DNA from: an uncultured Clostridia bacterium
GTDB taxonomy: Bacteria; Bacillota; Clostridia; TANB77; CAG-508
Reading direction: 5' to 3'
Length of the DNA: 13,527 nucleotides
NCBI GenBank assembly: GCA_948517135.1
Contig: CAORJJ010000058.1
Location: 1-13,527 of the forward strand
Shown: piece after piece, positions 1 to 6,951 of the stretch
How positions within the stretch are numbered: the first letter of the stretch is position 1
How the letters are laid out: every line of letters starts with the position of its first letter
Translations under genes and position numbers: made by a program
The notes under the pieces: generated by a model
What the model saw: the letters and a program-made list of their open reading frames with translations, nothing else
Database searches by the model: none
What the model was told of the DNA's origin: nothing

Positions 1-1257
1 ATAATAAAGTGATACTTTGTGTGCTACCATTCCAATCCATAAAAGTGCTAAAAATCCAATTATACATACTGAAAAAATATCTAAAAATTTTAATGATTGG
101 TTTTTAAATTTCTTTATAAATTCAACACAGAAAATTAATCCAAATGGTATGTATGGAAGGAAATTCATATATTTTTCTGGATAAATTCCTCCTTCTTCTT
201 TTAATGCACTTATTAAGTTTTGTTGACCTTCAATAATAAATGATGGAATAAATAAATAACCTATTCCAAAAGCAGTTACAAGTAATAATAATCCTGTTAC
301 TATTAAAGTATTTTTTCCAAATAATTTTAAATATTTTTTAGTTTTTTTATCTTTCAAATCTTCTAAAAGTACATATATACAAATTGATGCAAATACTGCT
401 GGAACAAATAAGCAATATGAGAATATTAGTCCCATTGCAGTAATTACTAACATTGTAATTGTAAAACTTTTTTTAATATTTTCTTCTGAAAATAGCATTT
501 GTACTAATGGTAATAATAATGTTGTCATTCCAATTCCAACTGATAAATATGAGAATCCATAAGTCCAAGAATTATATGGATATCCATACATATATAATGC
601 AAATAAAATTATTGTTCCAAGCAATCCTCTCTTAGTTTTGATTTTATCTGCAAAACATGTATATAATGCTAATCCACTTGCAAACATTATTAATGTTTCA
701 AACACTTGGAATAAATATATTTTTTCAATTCCAGTTATACTATTTATGACATTCATAAATATACCATCATTTATATATGCACCTGTTTGCATTATATTAA
801 AATTGAAAAATGTTTTGTCATCTGTAAAAACAAATAACTGTAATTTTTCTGAATAGTGTTGTGCAGCTCTATAATGGATTGCAGAATCTATTGCCCAGTG
901 TGTTACATCTCCTTTAAAAATATATAAATCTTTTATAAACATTACTCCAAAAACTATACAAATTAAAAGTATAGTTACAGCATCCATTTTTGAACATTTA
1001 TATTTTTGGAATTCATGATTTTTTATTGGTTTATATATAAGAACTGCTCCTATTATGGCATTTATTGCTGATAATAGCCAAATATTTTGAACAATATGCA
1101 AAATTCCAAGAATCATACACACTGTTACATTGTACCCTAAAATTCCTACTACAAATATGCAAATCCATTTTATAAAATTTAACTCTTTATCTGATTTTTT
1201 ATGACACATAAATGCAATTCCTAAAAATATAAGAGTACATATATATAAATAGCTCAT
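1..1257 (-). CDS. Polytopic membrane protein, possibly GT-C-type glycosyltransferase (partial, C-terminus beyond window)
   Basis: An uninterrupted frame of 419 codons runs from an ATG at 1257 to the window edge, where it is still open. The start is supported by an AAGGGG ribosome binding site about 8 bases upstream. The product is strongly hydrophobic. There are segments at about residues 1-18, 31-55, 60-76 and 95-110, then a polar loop of about 75 residues (111-188), then several more hydrophobic segments to the end. The loop carries the sequence KGDVTHWAIDSAIHYRAAQHY, with acidic, His and Trp residues. A long membrane protein with an early, large acidic extracytoplasmic loop is the general architecture of GT-C glycosyltransferases, which use lipid-linked sugars for envelope polymers. 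That assignment is inference from topology, because I see no diagnostic motif. The gene lies downstream of the ackA terminator, so it probably has its own promoter, but I could not identify a convincing one. Confidence 0.75.
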   Translation of the reverse strand, partial: MSYLYICTLIFLGIAFMCHKKSDKELNFIKWICIFVVGILGYNVTVCMILGILHIVQNIWLLSAINAIIGAVLIYKPIKNHEFQKYKCSKMDAVTILLICIVFGVMFIKDLYIFKGDVTHWAIDSAIHYRAAQHYSEKLQLFVFTDDKTFFNFNIMQTGAYINDGIFMNVINSITGIEKIYLFQVFETLIMFASGLALYTCFADKIKTKRGLLGTIILFALYMYGYPYNSWTYGFSYLSVGIGMTTLLLPLVQMLFSEENIKKSFTITMLVITAMGLIFSYCLFVPAVFASICIYVLLEDLKDKKTKKYLKLFGKNTLIVTGLLLLVTAFGIGYLFIPSFIIEGQQNLISALKEEGGIYPEKYMNFLPYIPFGLIFCVEFIKKFKNQSLKFLDIFSVCIIGFLALLWIGMVAHKVSLYY

Positions 1258-1303
1258 ATTAAATTCCCCTTTTTTCTCCATATATTACTATAAAATGACA
1301 AAA

Positions 1304-1353
1304 GTGAACGATTATTTTTATTGCAAAATATAAAATTTTACTTAATCGTCCAC
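1304..1353 (-). terminator. Intrinsic terminator after ackA (long-loop hairpin)
   Basis: On the minus strand GTGGACGATTA (1353-1343) pairs with TAATCGTTCAC (1314-1304). This gives an 11-bp stem with one G-U pair, followed by TTTTGTCATTTT. The stem begins about 10 bases after the ackA stop codon. The 28-base loop is unusually long, but its AAAATTTTATATTTT tract can fold on itself. It would separate the acetate operon from the membrane protein gene downstream. The wobble pair is only available in the minus-strand transcript, which supports that orientation. Confidence 0.6.
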
Positions 1354-1363
1354 CTTATCTTTA

Positions 1364-2563
1364 TTATTGTTTTTCAACTAATGCTTTTGTATCTCTAGCA
1401 ATAACCATTTCCTCATCAGTTGGTATGATATATGCTTGAATCTTAGAATCTTCAGTAGAAATTTTTGTTTCTACACTTCTAACATTATTTTTCTCTAAAT
1501 CTATTTTCAATCCCATCCATTCTAAATTTTCACAGATTTTCTTTCTTATATTAATTTGATTTTCACCAATACCACCTGTAAATACTATGCAATCTATTCC
1601 TTTTAAAGATACTGCATATTTTGCAACAAATTGTGCTATTGTTTTTGTAAATAATTCAATAGCAACTTGAGCTTTTGGTTTATCATCTTCATATGAAGCA
1701 AGTTCTATTTCTCTAAAATCTGGATTTAATCCTGTAATTCCATATAATCCTGATTTTTTATTTAATATTGTATTTACTTCTTTTGATGTTAAATTTTCTC
1801 TTTCCATAATTTCAGTTACAACTGATGGATCTAAATCTCCAGAACGTGTCACCATTGCAATTCCACCTAAAGGTGAAAGTCCCATTGATGTATCAATTGA
1901 TTTTCCACCATCAATTGCACATATTGATGCACCTTGACCTAAATGACATGTAACTATTTTTAATTCTTCAATAGATTTACCAACAATTTCTGCACATCTT
2001 TTTGATACATATTGATGTGATGTACCATGGAAACCATATTTTCTAATTCCATATTTTTCATAATATTCATAAGGAATTGGATATAAATAATTTTCTTTTG
2101 GCATTGTTTGATGAAATGCTGTATCAAATACACCAACCATTGGAACTCCTGGCATAGCTTTTTGGCAAGCTCTAATTCCAAGTATTGTTGCAGGATTATG
2201 AAGTGGTGCTAAGCTAGAGCATGATGCATATTTTTCAATAACTTCTTCATCTATAACAACTGAGTGGCTAAATAATTCTCCACCATGTACTAATCTATGA
2301 CCTACTGCTGATATTTCTGATAAATCTTTTATAACTCCATAATCTTGATGAACTAATTGCTCTAAAACTATTTTTAAAGCTTCTTCATGATTCATTACAG
2401 GAGATTTAGTAACGTATTTTTCACCATTTACTTTATGAGTAACAAATGCTTCCTCTTCTCCTATTCTTTCAAAATTTCCTTTTGCTAAAAGTGTTTCATT
2501 TTCCATATCTATTAATTGATATTTTAATGATGAACTTCCACAATTTACAACTAAAATTTTCAT
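1364..2563 (-). CDS. ackA: Acetate kinase
   Basis: AckA transfers the phosphate of acetyl phosphate to ADP, giving acetate and ATP, in the cytoplasm. It is the last step of fermentative acetate production. The 399 residues match the family length (about 400). Family signatures are present in order: VVNCGSSSLKY (N7), GHRLVHGG (R90), PLHNPA, FDTAFH (D147), GFHGTSH (H179), HLGQGAS, DTSMGLSPLGG, TRSGDLDP (R240), PDFRE, VFTGGIGEN and the C-terminal TDEE (E384). These align with the active-site N7, R91, D148, H180, R241 and E384 of the Methanosarcina enzyme. One departure is visible: the usual HLGNG is HLGQG, so the residue equivalent to N211 is Gln (Q210). The ribosome binding site AAAGGAAA lies about 9 bases before the ATG. 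It is the third gene after pta and the small membrane protein, and is likely co-transcribed from the pta promoter. Confidence 0.97.
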   Translation of the reverse strand: MKILVVNCGSSSLKYQLIDMENETLLAKGNFERIGEEEAFVTHKVNGEKYVTKSPVMNHEEALKIVLEQLVHQDYGVIKDLSEISAVGHRLVHGGELFSHSVVIDEEVIEKYASCSSLAPLHNPATILGIRACQKAMPGVPMVGVFDTAFHQTMPKENYLYPIPYEYYEKYGIRKYGFHGTSHQYVSKRCAEIVGKSIEELKIVTCHLGQGASICAIDGGKSIDTSMGLSPLGGIAMVTRSGDLDPSVVTEIMERENLTSKEVNTILNKKSGLYGITGLNPDFREIELASYEDDKPKAQVAIELFTKTIAQFVAKYAVSLKGIDCIVFTGGIGENQINIRKKICENLEWMGLKIDLEKNNVRSVETKISTEDSKIQAYIIPTDEEMVIARDTKALVEKQ

Positions 2564-2622
2564 TCTAAAATTTCCTTTCTTAAAAAAATATATTATTTAG
2601 ATACATCAAAACTTACTTTTAG

Positions 2623-2955
2623 TTATTTGATATATCCTGTTACAATATCTCTATAATTTAGTGATAATTCTAATCTATGTAATTCGTTCAGATCATTTCT
2701 AGTAAAAATTACAACTATTATAAGTAATATCATAGAAATGAAAACAAATAACAACTTATATGGTGAATGTGTTTTCATCAAATACATAAATAAAATAAAT
2801 TGAAAAATTAGAAATATTATTACTGGTACTTTATTTATGAGATTATGTCCGCAACTACACATAAATAATGTATATGCAAATCCTAATAACAAATATTGTA
2901 TTATTAATAAAATAATACAAACTATGCTTGTTTTATCTTTTTTATTTTTTTCCAT
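2623..2955 (-). CDS. Small three-helix membrane protein between pta and ackA, function unknown
   Basis: I do not recognise this protein. The longest frame begins at an ATG at 2970, seven bases after the pta stop, but that ATG has no ribosome binding site. The second ATG at 2955 is preceded by AAGGAAAAGAAT, an AGGA core at about 7 bases, so I prefer it. That gives 110 residues instead of 115. After a short lysine-rich start there are three hydrophobic segments, at about residues 11-33, 42-60 and 65-84 of the shorter form. A tail of about 20 polar residues ends in YRDIVTGYIK. The end of the first helix carries a CSCGHN stretch, with two cysteines and a histidine that might bind metal or form a disulfide; this is only a suggestion. 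Its position inside the pta-ackA operon implies co-expression with acetate production. A link to acetate or proton transport would be speculation. Confidence 0.7.
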   Translation of the reverse strand: MEKNKKDKTSIVCIILLIIQYLLLGFAYTLFMCSCGHNLINKVPVIIFLIFQFILFMYLMKTHSPYKLLFVFISMILLIIVVIFTRNDLNELHRLELSLNYRDIVTGYIK

Positions 2956-2977
2956 ATTCTTTTCCTTCATAAAAACT

Positions 2978-3970
2978 TTATTGTGCTTGAACAGCTGTAA
3001 TTGCTATAACGCCTGCAACATCTTCTGCACTACATCCTCTTGATAAATCATTTACAGGTCTTGCAATACCTTGACAAAGTGGACCATAAGCTTCTGCTTT
3101 ACCTAATCTTTGTGTTAATTTATACCCAATGTTTCCAGCATTTAAGTCTGGAAATATTAATGTATTAGCAGTTCCTGCTATATCACTATTTGGAGCTTTA
3201 CTTTTTCCTACTTCTGGAACTATTGCTGCATCTAATTGTAATTCTCCATCAACTTTTACTTCTGGATATTTTTCTTTTACCATATTAGTCGCATCTATAA
3301 CTTTTTGAGTAAGCTCAGATTTTGCACTTCCCATTGTAGAATAAGAAAGCATTGCAACTTTGGCTTCTTTTCCAACTAATTGTTCAAAACTTTTGCTTGA
3401 AGAATGAGCTATCTCAACTAATTCTTCAGCTGTTGGATTTTGATTTAACCCACAATCACCAAACACAAAAACTCCATTTTCTCCATATTCACAATCTGGA
3501 ACAACCATTAAAAAGAAGGCTGATACTAGTTTTGTTCCAGGAGCAGTTTTTAAAATTTGAAGTGCTGGTCTTAAAGTATCTGATGTAGAATGAATTGCTC
3601 CTGAAACTAATCCATCAGCTTCTTCTAATTTAACCATCATCATACTAAAATAAACTTCATCTTTTACTAATTCTCTTGCTTTTTCTAGTGTCATGCCTTT
3701 TTCTTTTCTTAATTCATATAATTTATTTGCATATACTTCTGTTTTTTCAGATTTTAAAGGATTCACAATTTGGGCTTCATTAATATTTAATTTGTTTTCA
3801 TTAGCTATTTTTCTAATAGAATCTTCATCTCCTACTAAAACAATATTAGCATACTTTTCTTGAATAGCTATTGCTGCTGCTTTAATAATTCTTAAATCTG
3901 ATGCCTCTGGTAATACTATTGTTTTTATATTTTGTCTTGCTCTTTGTTTTATACTATCTATAAAGTTCAT
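2978..3970 (-). CDS. pta: Phosphate acetyltransferase
   Basis: Pta interconverts acetyl-CoA plus phosphate with acetyl phosphate plus CoA, and feeds AckA encoded downstream. The 330-residue length fits the short, single-domain Pta class found in Firmicutes, which lacks the N-terminal regulatory domains of the long enterobacterial form. Signatures seen are IVLPEASDLRIIKAA near the N-terminus, VSGAIHSTSDTLRPALQ at about 122-138, FVFGDCGLNQNPTAEEL, LSYSTMGSAKSE, DGELQLDAAIVP, and the C-terminal run from IAGTANTLIFPDLNAGNIGYK through GPLCQGIARPVNDLSRGC. The SR pair in LSRG matches the catalytic Ser-Arg of the family. The start has an AGGAGG ribosome binding site 8 bases upstream, and a consensus promoter lies just before it. 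First gene of the operon pta - small membrane protein - ackA. Confidence 0.97.
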   Translation of the reverse strand: MNFIDSIKQRARQNIKTIVLPEASDLRIIKAAAIAIQEKYANIVLVGDEDSIRKIANENKLNINEAQIVNPLKSEKTEVYANKLYELRKEKGMTLEKARELVKDEVYFSMMMVKLEEADGLVSGAIHSTSDTLRPALQILKTAPGTKLVSAFFLMVVPDCEYGENGVFVFGDCGLNQNPTAEELVEIAHSSSKSFEQLVGKEAKVAMLSYSTMGSAKSELTQKVIDATNMVKEKYPEVKVDGELQLDAAIVPEVGKSKAPNSDIAGTANTLIFPDLNAGNIGYKLTQRLGKAEAYGPLCQGIARPVNDLSRGCSAEDVAGVIAITAVQAQ

Positions 3971-4005
3971 TTATTATTCCTCCTAATAAAATTCTCTCAT
4001 GGTGT

Positions 4006-4034
4006 ATTATATAAAATTATCCATTTAAAGTCAA
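4006..4034 (-). promoter_or_regulatory. Sigma-A promoter of the pta-ackA operon
   Basis: On the minus strand, TTGACT (4034-4029) is followed by a 17-base spacer and TATAAT (4011-4006). This is a near-perfect housekeeping promoter. The transcript would begin near 3999, leaving a leader of about 30 bases that contains the AGGAGG ribosome binding site of pta. Confidence 0.88.
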
Positions 4035-4067
4035 TGAAATTTTAGTGTTGTACCTAAATTCCAGGAC

Positions 4068-4096
4068 TTGAATTTTATGTAAATTGGTGTTATAAT
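4068..4096 (+). promoter_or_regulatory. Sigma-A promoter of the plus-strand orphan cassette
   Basis: TTGAAT (4068-4073), a 17-base spacer and TATAAT (4091-4096) precede the 623-residue gene by 34 bases. It faces away from the pta promoter, with 33 bases between the two -35 hexamers, so the two units could share regulation. Transcription would begin near 4103. Confidence 0.85.
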
Positions 4097-4130
4097 AATT
4101 ATGTTAACTTATTTTTAGAAAGGAGGTATT

Positions 4131-6002
4131 ATGAATCCAAAAAAGATTACTTTTCAAAAATCTATTGAAATAGTAAAAAAGAAACTAGGTTCAAAAAGTC
4201 GTTCACCTATTGCATATTTATATTTAGATTTAACAAGATATAAAAGTTATATAAAGAAAATTCAATCACAAAATCCAGAATTATCTATAAAAGAATTGCA
4301 AGAAAAGATTTTAGATGACTTTCATTTAAAATTAACACCAAAAGTTTTTGAATCTGGATGTTCATTTGAAAATTATATGGATTTACGTTCTTGTAAATAC
4401 TTGCAAACTCATTTTGCAGAATTTGATTACATATATGATCTTGTAAGTAAAGAAGATTATACACCTCCTATTACTAATGAGTGTTTTAGTGATTATCTTG
4501 AATCTTATGTATATTATTCAATTTATTCTGGAATTAAAGAAATTAATAAATATGCTCGTTATGCATTTAACTCTGATATGATTAATATAGCAAATGATTA
4601 TCAAAATCATTTTAGCGATCCAGAAGTAAAATTTAAGCAATTAGAAAAATATATAAAATCAAAGTGTCGTAATAATATTGTTCAGCGTAATTTGATTAAT
4701 TGTGCAAAAATTGATTGCTTTGGGCCAAAATATTTTTTAAGTGTAGATCAAAAAATTATTGAAAAAGAACTAAAAAATGATTTAACATCTTCTATTTTAG
4801 AATTAACTAGTACTTTAGATGAAATAGGTGCATATGAAAGAACTGAAAGTTTAAATGAGAAAAATCTACGAATATTTCAGTTTCCTGAATTTCAAACAAA
4901 TTCTAATGGAAATAGTATGTATGTTCCACTATCTAATCTTTCAAATTATTTAGCTAATTTAAGTATAGATGATTTAATGATTCTTAATACATTTTGGCTA
5001 AATAGATATATTAAAGAAATTGATTCTTATGCTGATTGCATATCTGTAATAAATGAATGTAATCTATTAGAAGATCTTTTAGCACTAGATAAATTACCAG
5101 AAAATTTTGTCACAGCTGATGAATATAAATATATTTCCCAAAAGAAAACTTTATTAAGACCTTTTATAACAGATTATATTTTAAAACAAAAACCTTCTAG
5201 TCCAGAAAATTTAAAAGATAATGATTCTGATAAAAAATATATAACATTTTCATATGATGGTGCGAAAAAATATGTTTCTGGTGGAGATTTTGAGCAAGAA
5301 TATTTTGATTATTTTTCAAAACATATAAAAAAGTCAAAAAATAATTCTTCTGATGATATTATTCTATATGCAAAGTTATTTAATCCATCAATTGCTGCAT
5401 ATTCACAAAAAACAGATTATTTAAGTGCATTAATTACTGATATAGAATCAAATCCAGAAATTATAAATGCTGGAATTATTCCAACATCATTTTCTAAAGA
5501 TAAAACACATATAAATTTACCTCATTTAGTTGGAATAGGAATTGATACAAAATTAACATATCCTGTAAGAGAACATATTTCACTAAATTTTTTAAAAAGT
5601 TTTGTAGAATCATATACTGGATCTTCAAAAATTCCAATATATGAAGGAGCCCAAGATTTTAGTAATCCTTTTGGCTCTAATGAATCTTTTGTGTCTGCTC
5701 AACTTGTTTTACCATTTTCATCAAAACAAATAGAATTATTAAAAAGAAAAATAAAATTAAATGATTACTCACCATTTAATAAAAACTTTATACAACATAT
5801 GTACTTTTTAGCAAATCCACAAAAAGTACCAGAAAGTTTCAGTACAAAAGAACCAGTATCTTCTAGTAGAAAAAAGAAAAAATTAACATTTGAAAGAAAA
5901 TATGTAGATCTAAATACTGGACAAATATATATAAAATCAAAAGCAGGAATTTATGAAAAAGTAAACCCTATATTAGAGAAAGGAAATGATTATGATAGAT
6001 AA
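4131..6002 (+). CDS. Protein of unknown function, 623 residues (first gene of orphan cassette)
   Basis: I do not recognise this protein. The start is secure: a full AAAGGAGG ribosome binding site ends 4 bases before the ATG, and a consensus promoter lies 34 bases upstream. No signal peptide and no membrane segment are visible, so it is probably cytoplasmic. It is rich in Lys, Asn, Ser, Tyr, Asp and Glu. The N-terminal two thirds looks mostly helical. A polar low-complexity linker sits at about 355-368, and a basic patch RKKKKK at about 580-585 precedes a short beta-like tail (YVDLNTGQIYIKSKAGIY). No nucleotide-binding loop, zinc-finger cysteine pattern, helix-turn-helix or nuclease motif could be found by eye. 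Its end overlaps the start of the next gene, so the two are translationally coupled. The pair is the only plus-strand unit in the window, lying between the acetate operon and nth. It could be a lineage-specific housekeeping protein or part of an accessory system; the sequence does not decide. Confidence 0.85.
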   Translation: MNPKKITFQKSIEIVKKKLGSKSRSPIAYLYLDLTRYKSYIKKIQSQNPELSIKELQEKILDDFHLKLTPKVFESGCSFENYMDLRSCKYLQTHFAEFDYIYDLVSKEDYTPPITNECFSDYLESYVYYSIYSGIKEINKYARYAFNSDMINIANDYQNHFSDPEVKFKQLEKYIKSKCRNNIVQRNLINCAKIDCFGPKYFLSVDQKIIEKELKNDLTSSILELTSTLDEIGAYERTESLNEKNLRIFQFPEFQTNSNGNSMYVPLSNLSNYLANLSIDDLMILNTFWLNRYIKEIDSYADCISVINECNLLEDLLALDKLPENFVTADEYKYISQKKTLLRPFITDYILKQKPSSPENLKDNDSDKKYITFSYDGAKKYVSGGDFEQEYFDYFSKHIKKSKNNSSDDIILYAKLFNPSIAAYSQKTDYLSALITDIESNPEIINAGIIPTSFSKDKTHINLPHLVGIGIDTKLTYPVREHISLNFLKSFVESYTGSSKIPIYEGAQDFSNPFGSNESFVSAQLVLPFSSKQIELLKRKIKLNDYSPFNKNFIQHMYFLANPQKVPESFSTKEPVSSSRKKKKLTFERKYVDLNTGQIYIKSKAGIYEKVNPILEKGNDYDR

Positions 6003-6279
6003 AAATATTATAAATACAAAAATAAAGGAAAAGGATTATTCTAACTGTATATTTCTTTTATTTAATGAAATTAAAAATATTTTGATTGAAAAAATTAAAG
6101 AAAAAAATCCTAATTATGTATATATAACAATTGGGGATTTAAAAAATAAATCTTTAAAATATCTTTCTTCAGACTTACAAAGCTATGCAATTATATTATA
6201 TACATTAGTTATAAATCCAGAAGAAGATGAATTATATACATTAAATTTATTATTTGAAATCTACAAAACTTTAATATAA
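5992..6279 (+). CDS. Small helical protein of unknown function (second gene of orphan cassette)
   Basis: I do not recognise this protein. Two in-frame ATGs are possible, at 5986 and 5992. The ribosome binding sequence AGAAAGG (5977-5983) is only 2 bases from the first but 8 from the second, so I prefer 5992 (95 residues). It overlaps the last 11 bases of the 623-residue gene, a layout typical of coupled translation and often of physical partners. The product has no membrane segment. It reads as four amphipathic helices: the N-terminal KDYSNCIFLLFNEIKNILIEK, a middle GDLKNKSLKYLSSDL segment, and C-terminal helices ending FEIYKTLI. A small helical bundle with long Lys/Glu helices resembles HEPN-type or antitoxin-like proteins in general shape only; no RxxxxH catalytic motif is present. 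A strong terminator starts inside its stop codon. Confidence 0.75.
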   Translation: MIDKNIINTKIKEKDYSNCIFLLFNEIKNILIEKIKEKNPNYVYITIGDLKNKSLKYLSSDLQSYAIILYTLVINPEEDELYTLNLLFEIYKTLI

Positions 6280-6314
6280 AAAGAACTTTAAGGAATCTCC
6301 TTAAAGTTCTTTTT
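6278..6314. terminator. Bidirectional intrinsic terminator between the orphan cassette and nth
   Basis: Two 17-base arms (6278-6294 and 6298-6314) are perfect reverse complements around a 3-base loop. Each arm ends in a run of five A or T, so the hairpin has a U-tract in both directions. It overlaps the stop codon of the plus-strand small gene and contains the nth stop codon (6288-6290). It therefore serves as the shared end of two converging transcripts. Confidence 0.93.
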
Positions 6315-6938
6315 ATAATTATCACAGTATTTTCTAACATCACAATCTACACAGTTTGGTTTTCTTGCATCACATGCATTTCTTCCATGCCATACAAATA
6401 AGTGATTTACATCATAATAATATTCTTTTGGAAAAACTTTCAATAAATCTTGTTCTATTTTTTCAGGCTCTGTTTGTTTTGAAAAACCCATTTTATTAGA
6501 AATTCTTTTAGCATGTGTATCTACTGCAATTCCTTGTGGATCATGAAATGCCTCAAGCATTATTACATTAGCACTTTTTCTACCAACTCCTGGTAATTTT
6601 TGAAGTTCTTCCATATTTTGTGGAACTATTCCATTAAATTCTTGTACTAACATTTGACTACAAGCTTTCATATTTTTTGCTTTATTTTTATAAAAACCAC
6701 ATGGATGTATAATTTCTTCTAAATCTTTAATATCTGCTTCTGCCATTTTTTCAGGTGTTCCATATTTTTCAAATAAATATGGTGTTGTTTTATTAACTCT
6801 TTCATCTGTACATTGAGCTGAAAGCATTACTGCTATTGTCATCTGAAAAGGTGTTTTAAAATCTAAACTACATGTTGCATCTGGATACATTTTTTTCATT
6901 GTTTCTATAATTTCTATTGCCTGTTTTTTTGTTTTCAT
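6288..6938 (-). CDS. nth: Endonuclease III, DNA glycosylase/AP lyase
   Basis: Nth removes oxidised pyrimidines from DNA and cleaves at the resulting abasic site in base excision repair. Its 216 residues match the family (about 210). The helix-hairpin-helix LPGVGRKSANVI at about 115-126 holds the catalytic Lys (K121). VDTHAKRISNKMG carries the catalytic Asp (D140). The C-terminal cysteines C189, C196, C199 and C205 have the exact C-x6-C-x2-C-x5-C spacing of the [4Fe-4S] cluster loop. LSAQCTDERVN near the N-terminus is also a family signature. A GGAG ribosome binding site precedes the ATG. It follows the membrane protein gene after 13 bases and is the last gene of that run, ending inside the bidirectional terminator. 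Confidence 0.96.
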   Translation of the reverse strand: MKTKKQAIEIIETMKKMYPDATCSLDFKTPFQMTIAVMLSAQCTDERVNKTTPYLFEKYGTPEKMAEADIKDLEEIIHPCGFYKNKAKNMKACSQMLVQEFNGIVPQNMEELQKLPGVGRKSANVIMLEAFHDPQGIAVDTHAKRISNKMGFSKQTEPEKIEQDLLKVFPKEYYYDVNHLFVWHGRNACDARKPNCVDCDVRKYCDNYKKNFKEIP

Positions 6939-6951
6939 AAATTACTCCATT

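Noticed and set aside
638..856. Plus-strand open frame of 72 codons
   Set aside because: It lies wholly inside the continuous 419-codon minus-strand membrane protein frame and has no ribosome binding site.
1960..2181. Minus-strand open frame of 73 codons
   Set aside because: It is an alternative frame within ackA, whose reading frame is fully supported by motifs.
2837..3043. Plus-strand open frame of 68 codons across the pta end
   Set aside because: It is antisense to pta and the small membrane protein gene, with no ribosome binding site or promoter.
3352..3588. Plus-strand open frame of 78 codons
   Set aside because: Antisense to pta; low-complexity Leu/Gln composition typical of a shadow frame.
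5992..6279. The small helical protein as a HEPN toxin or antitoxin
   Set aside because: It lacks the RxxxxH motif of HEPN nucleases, and helical content alone is not evidence.
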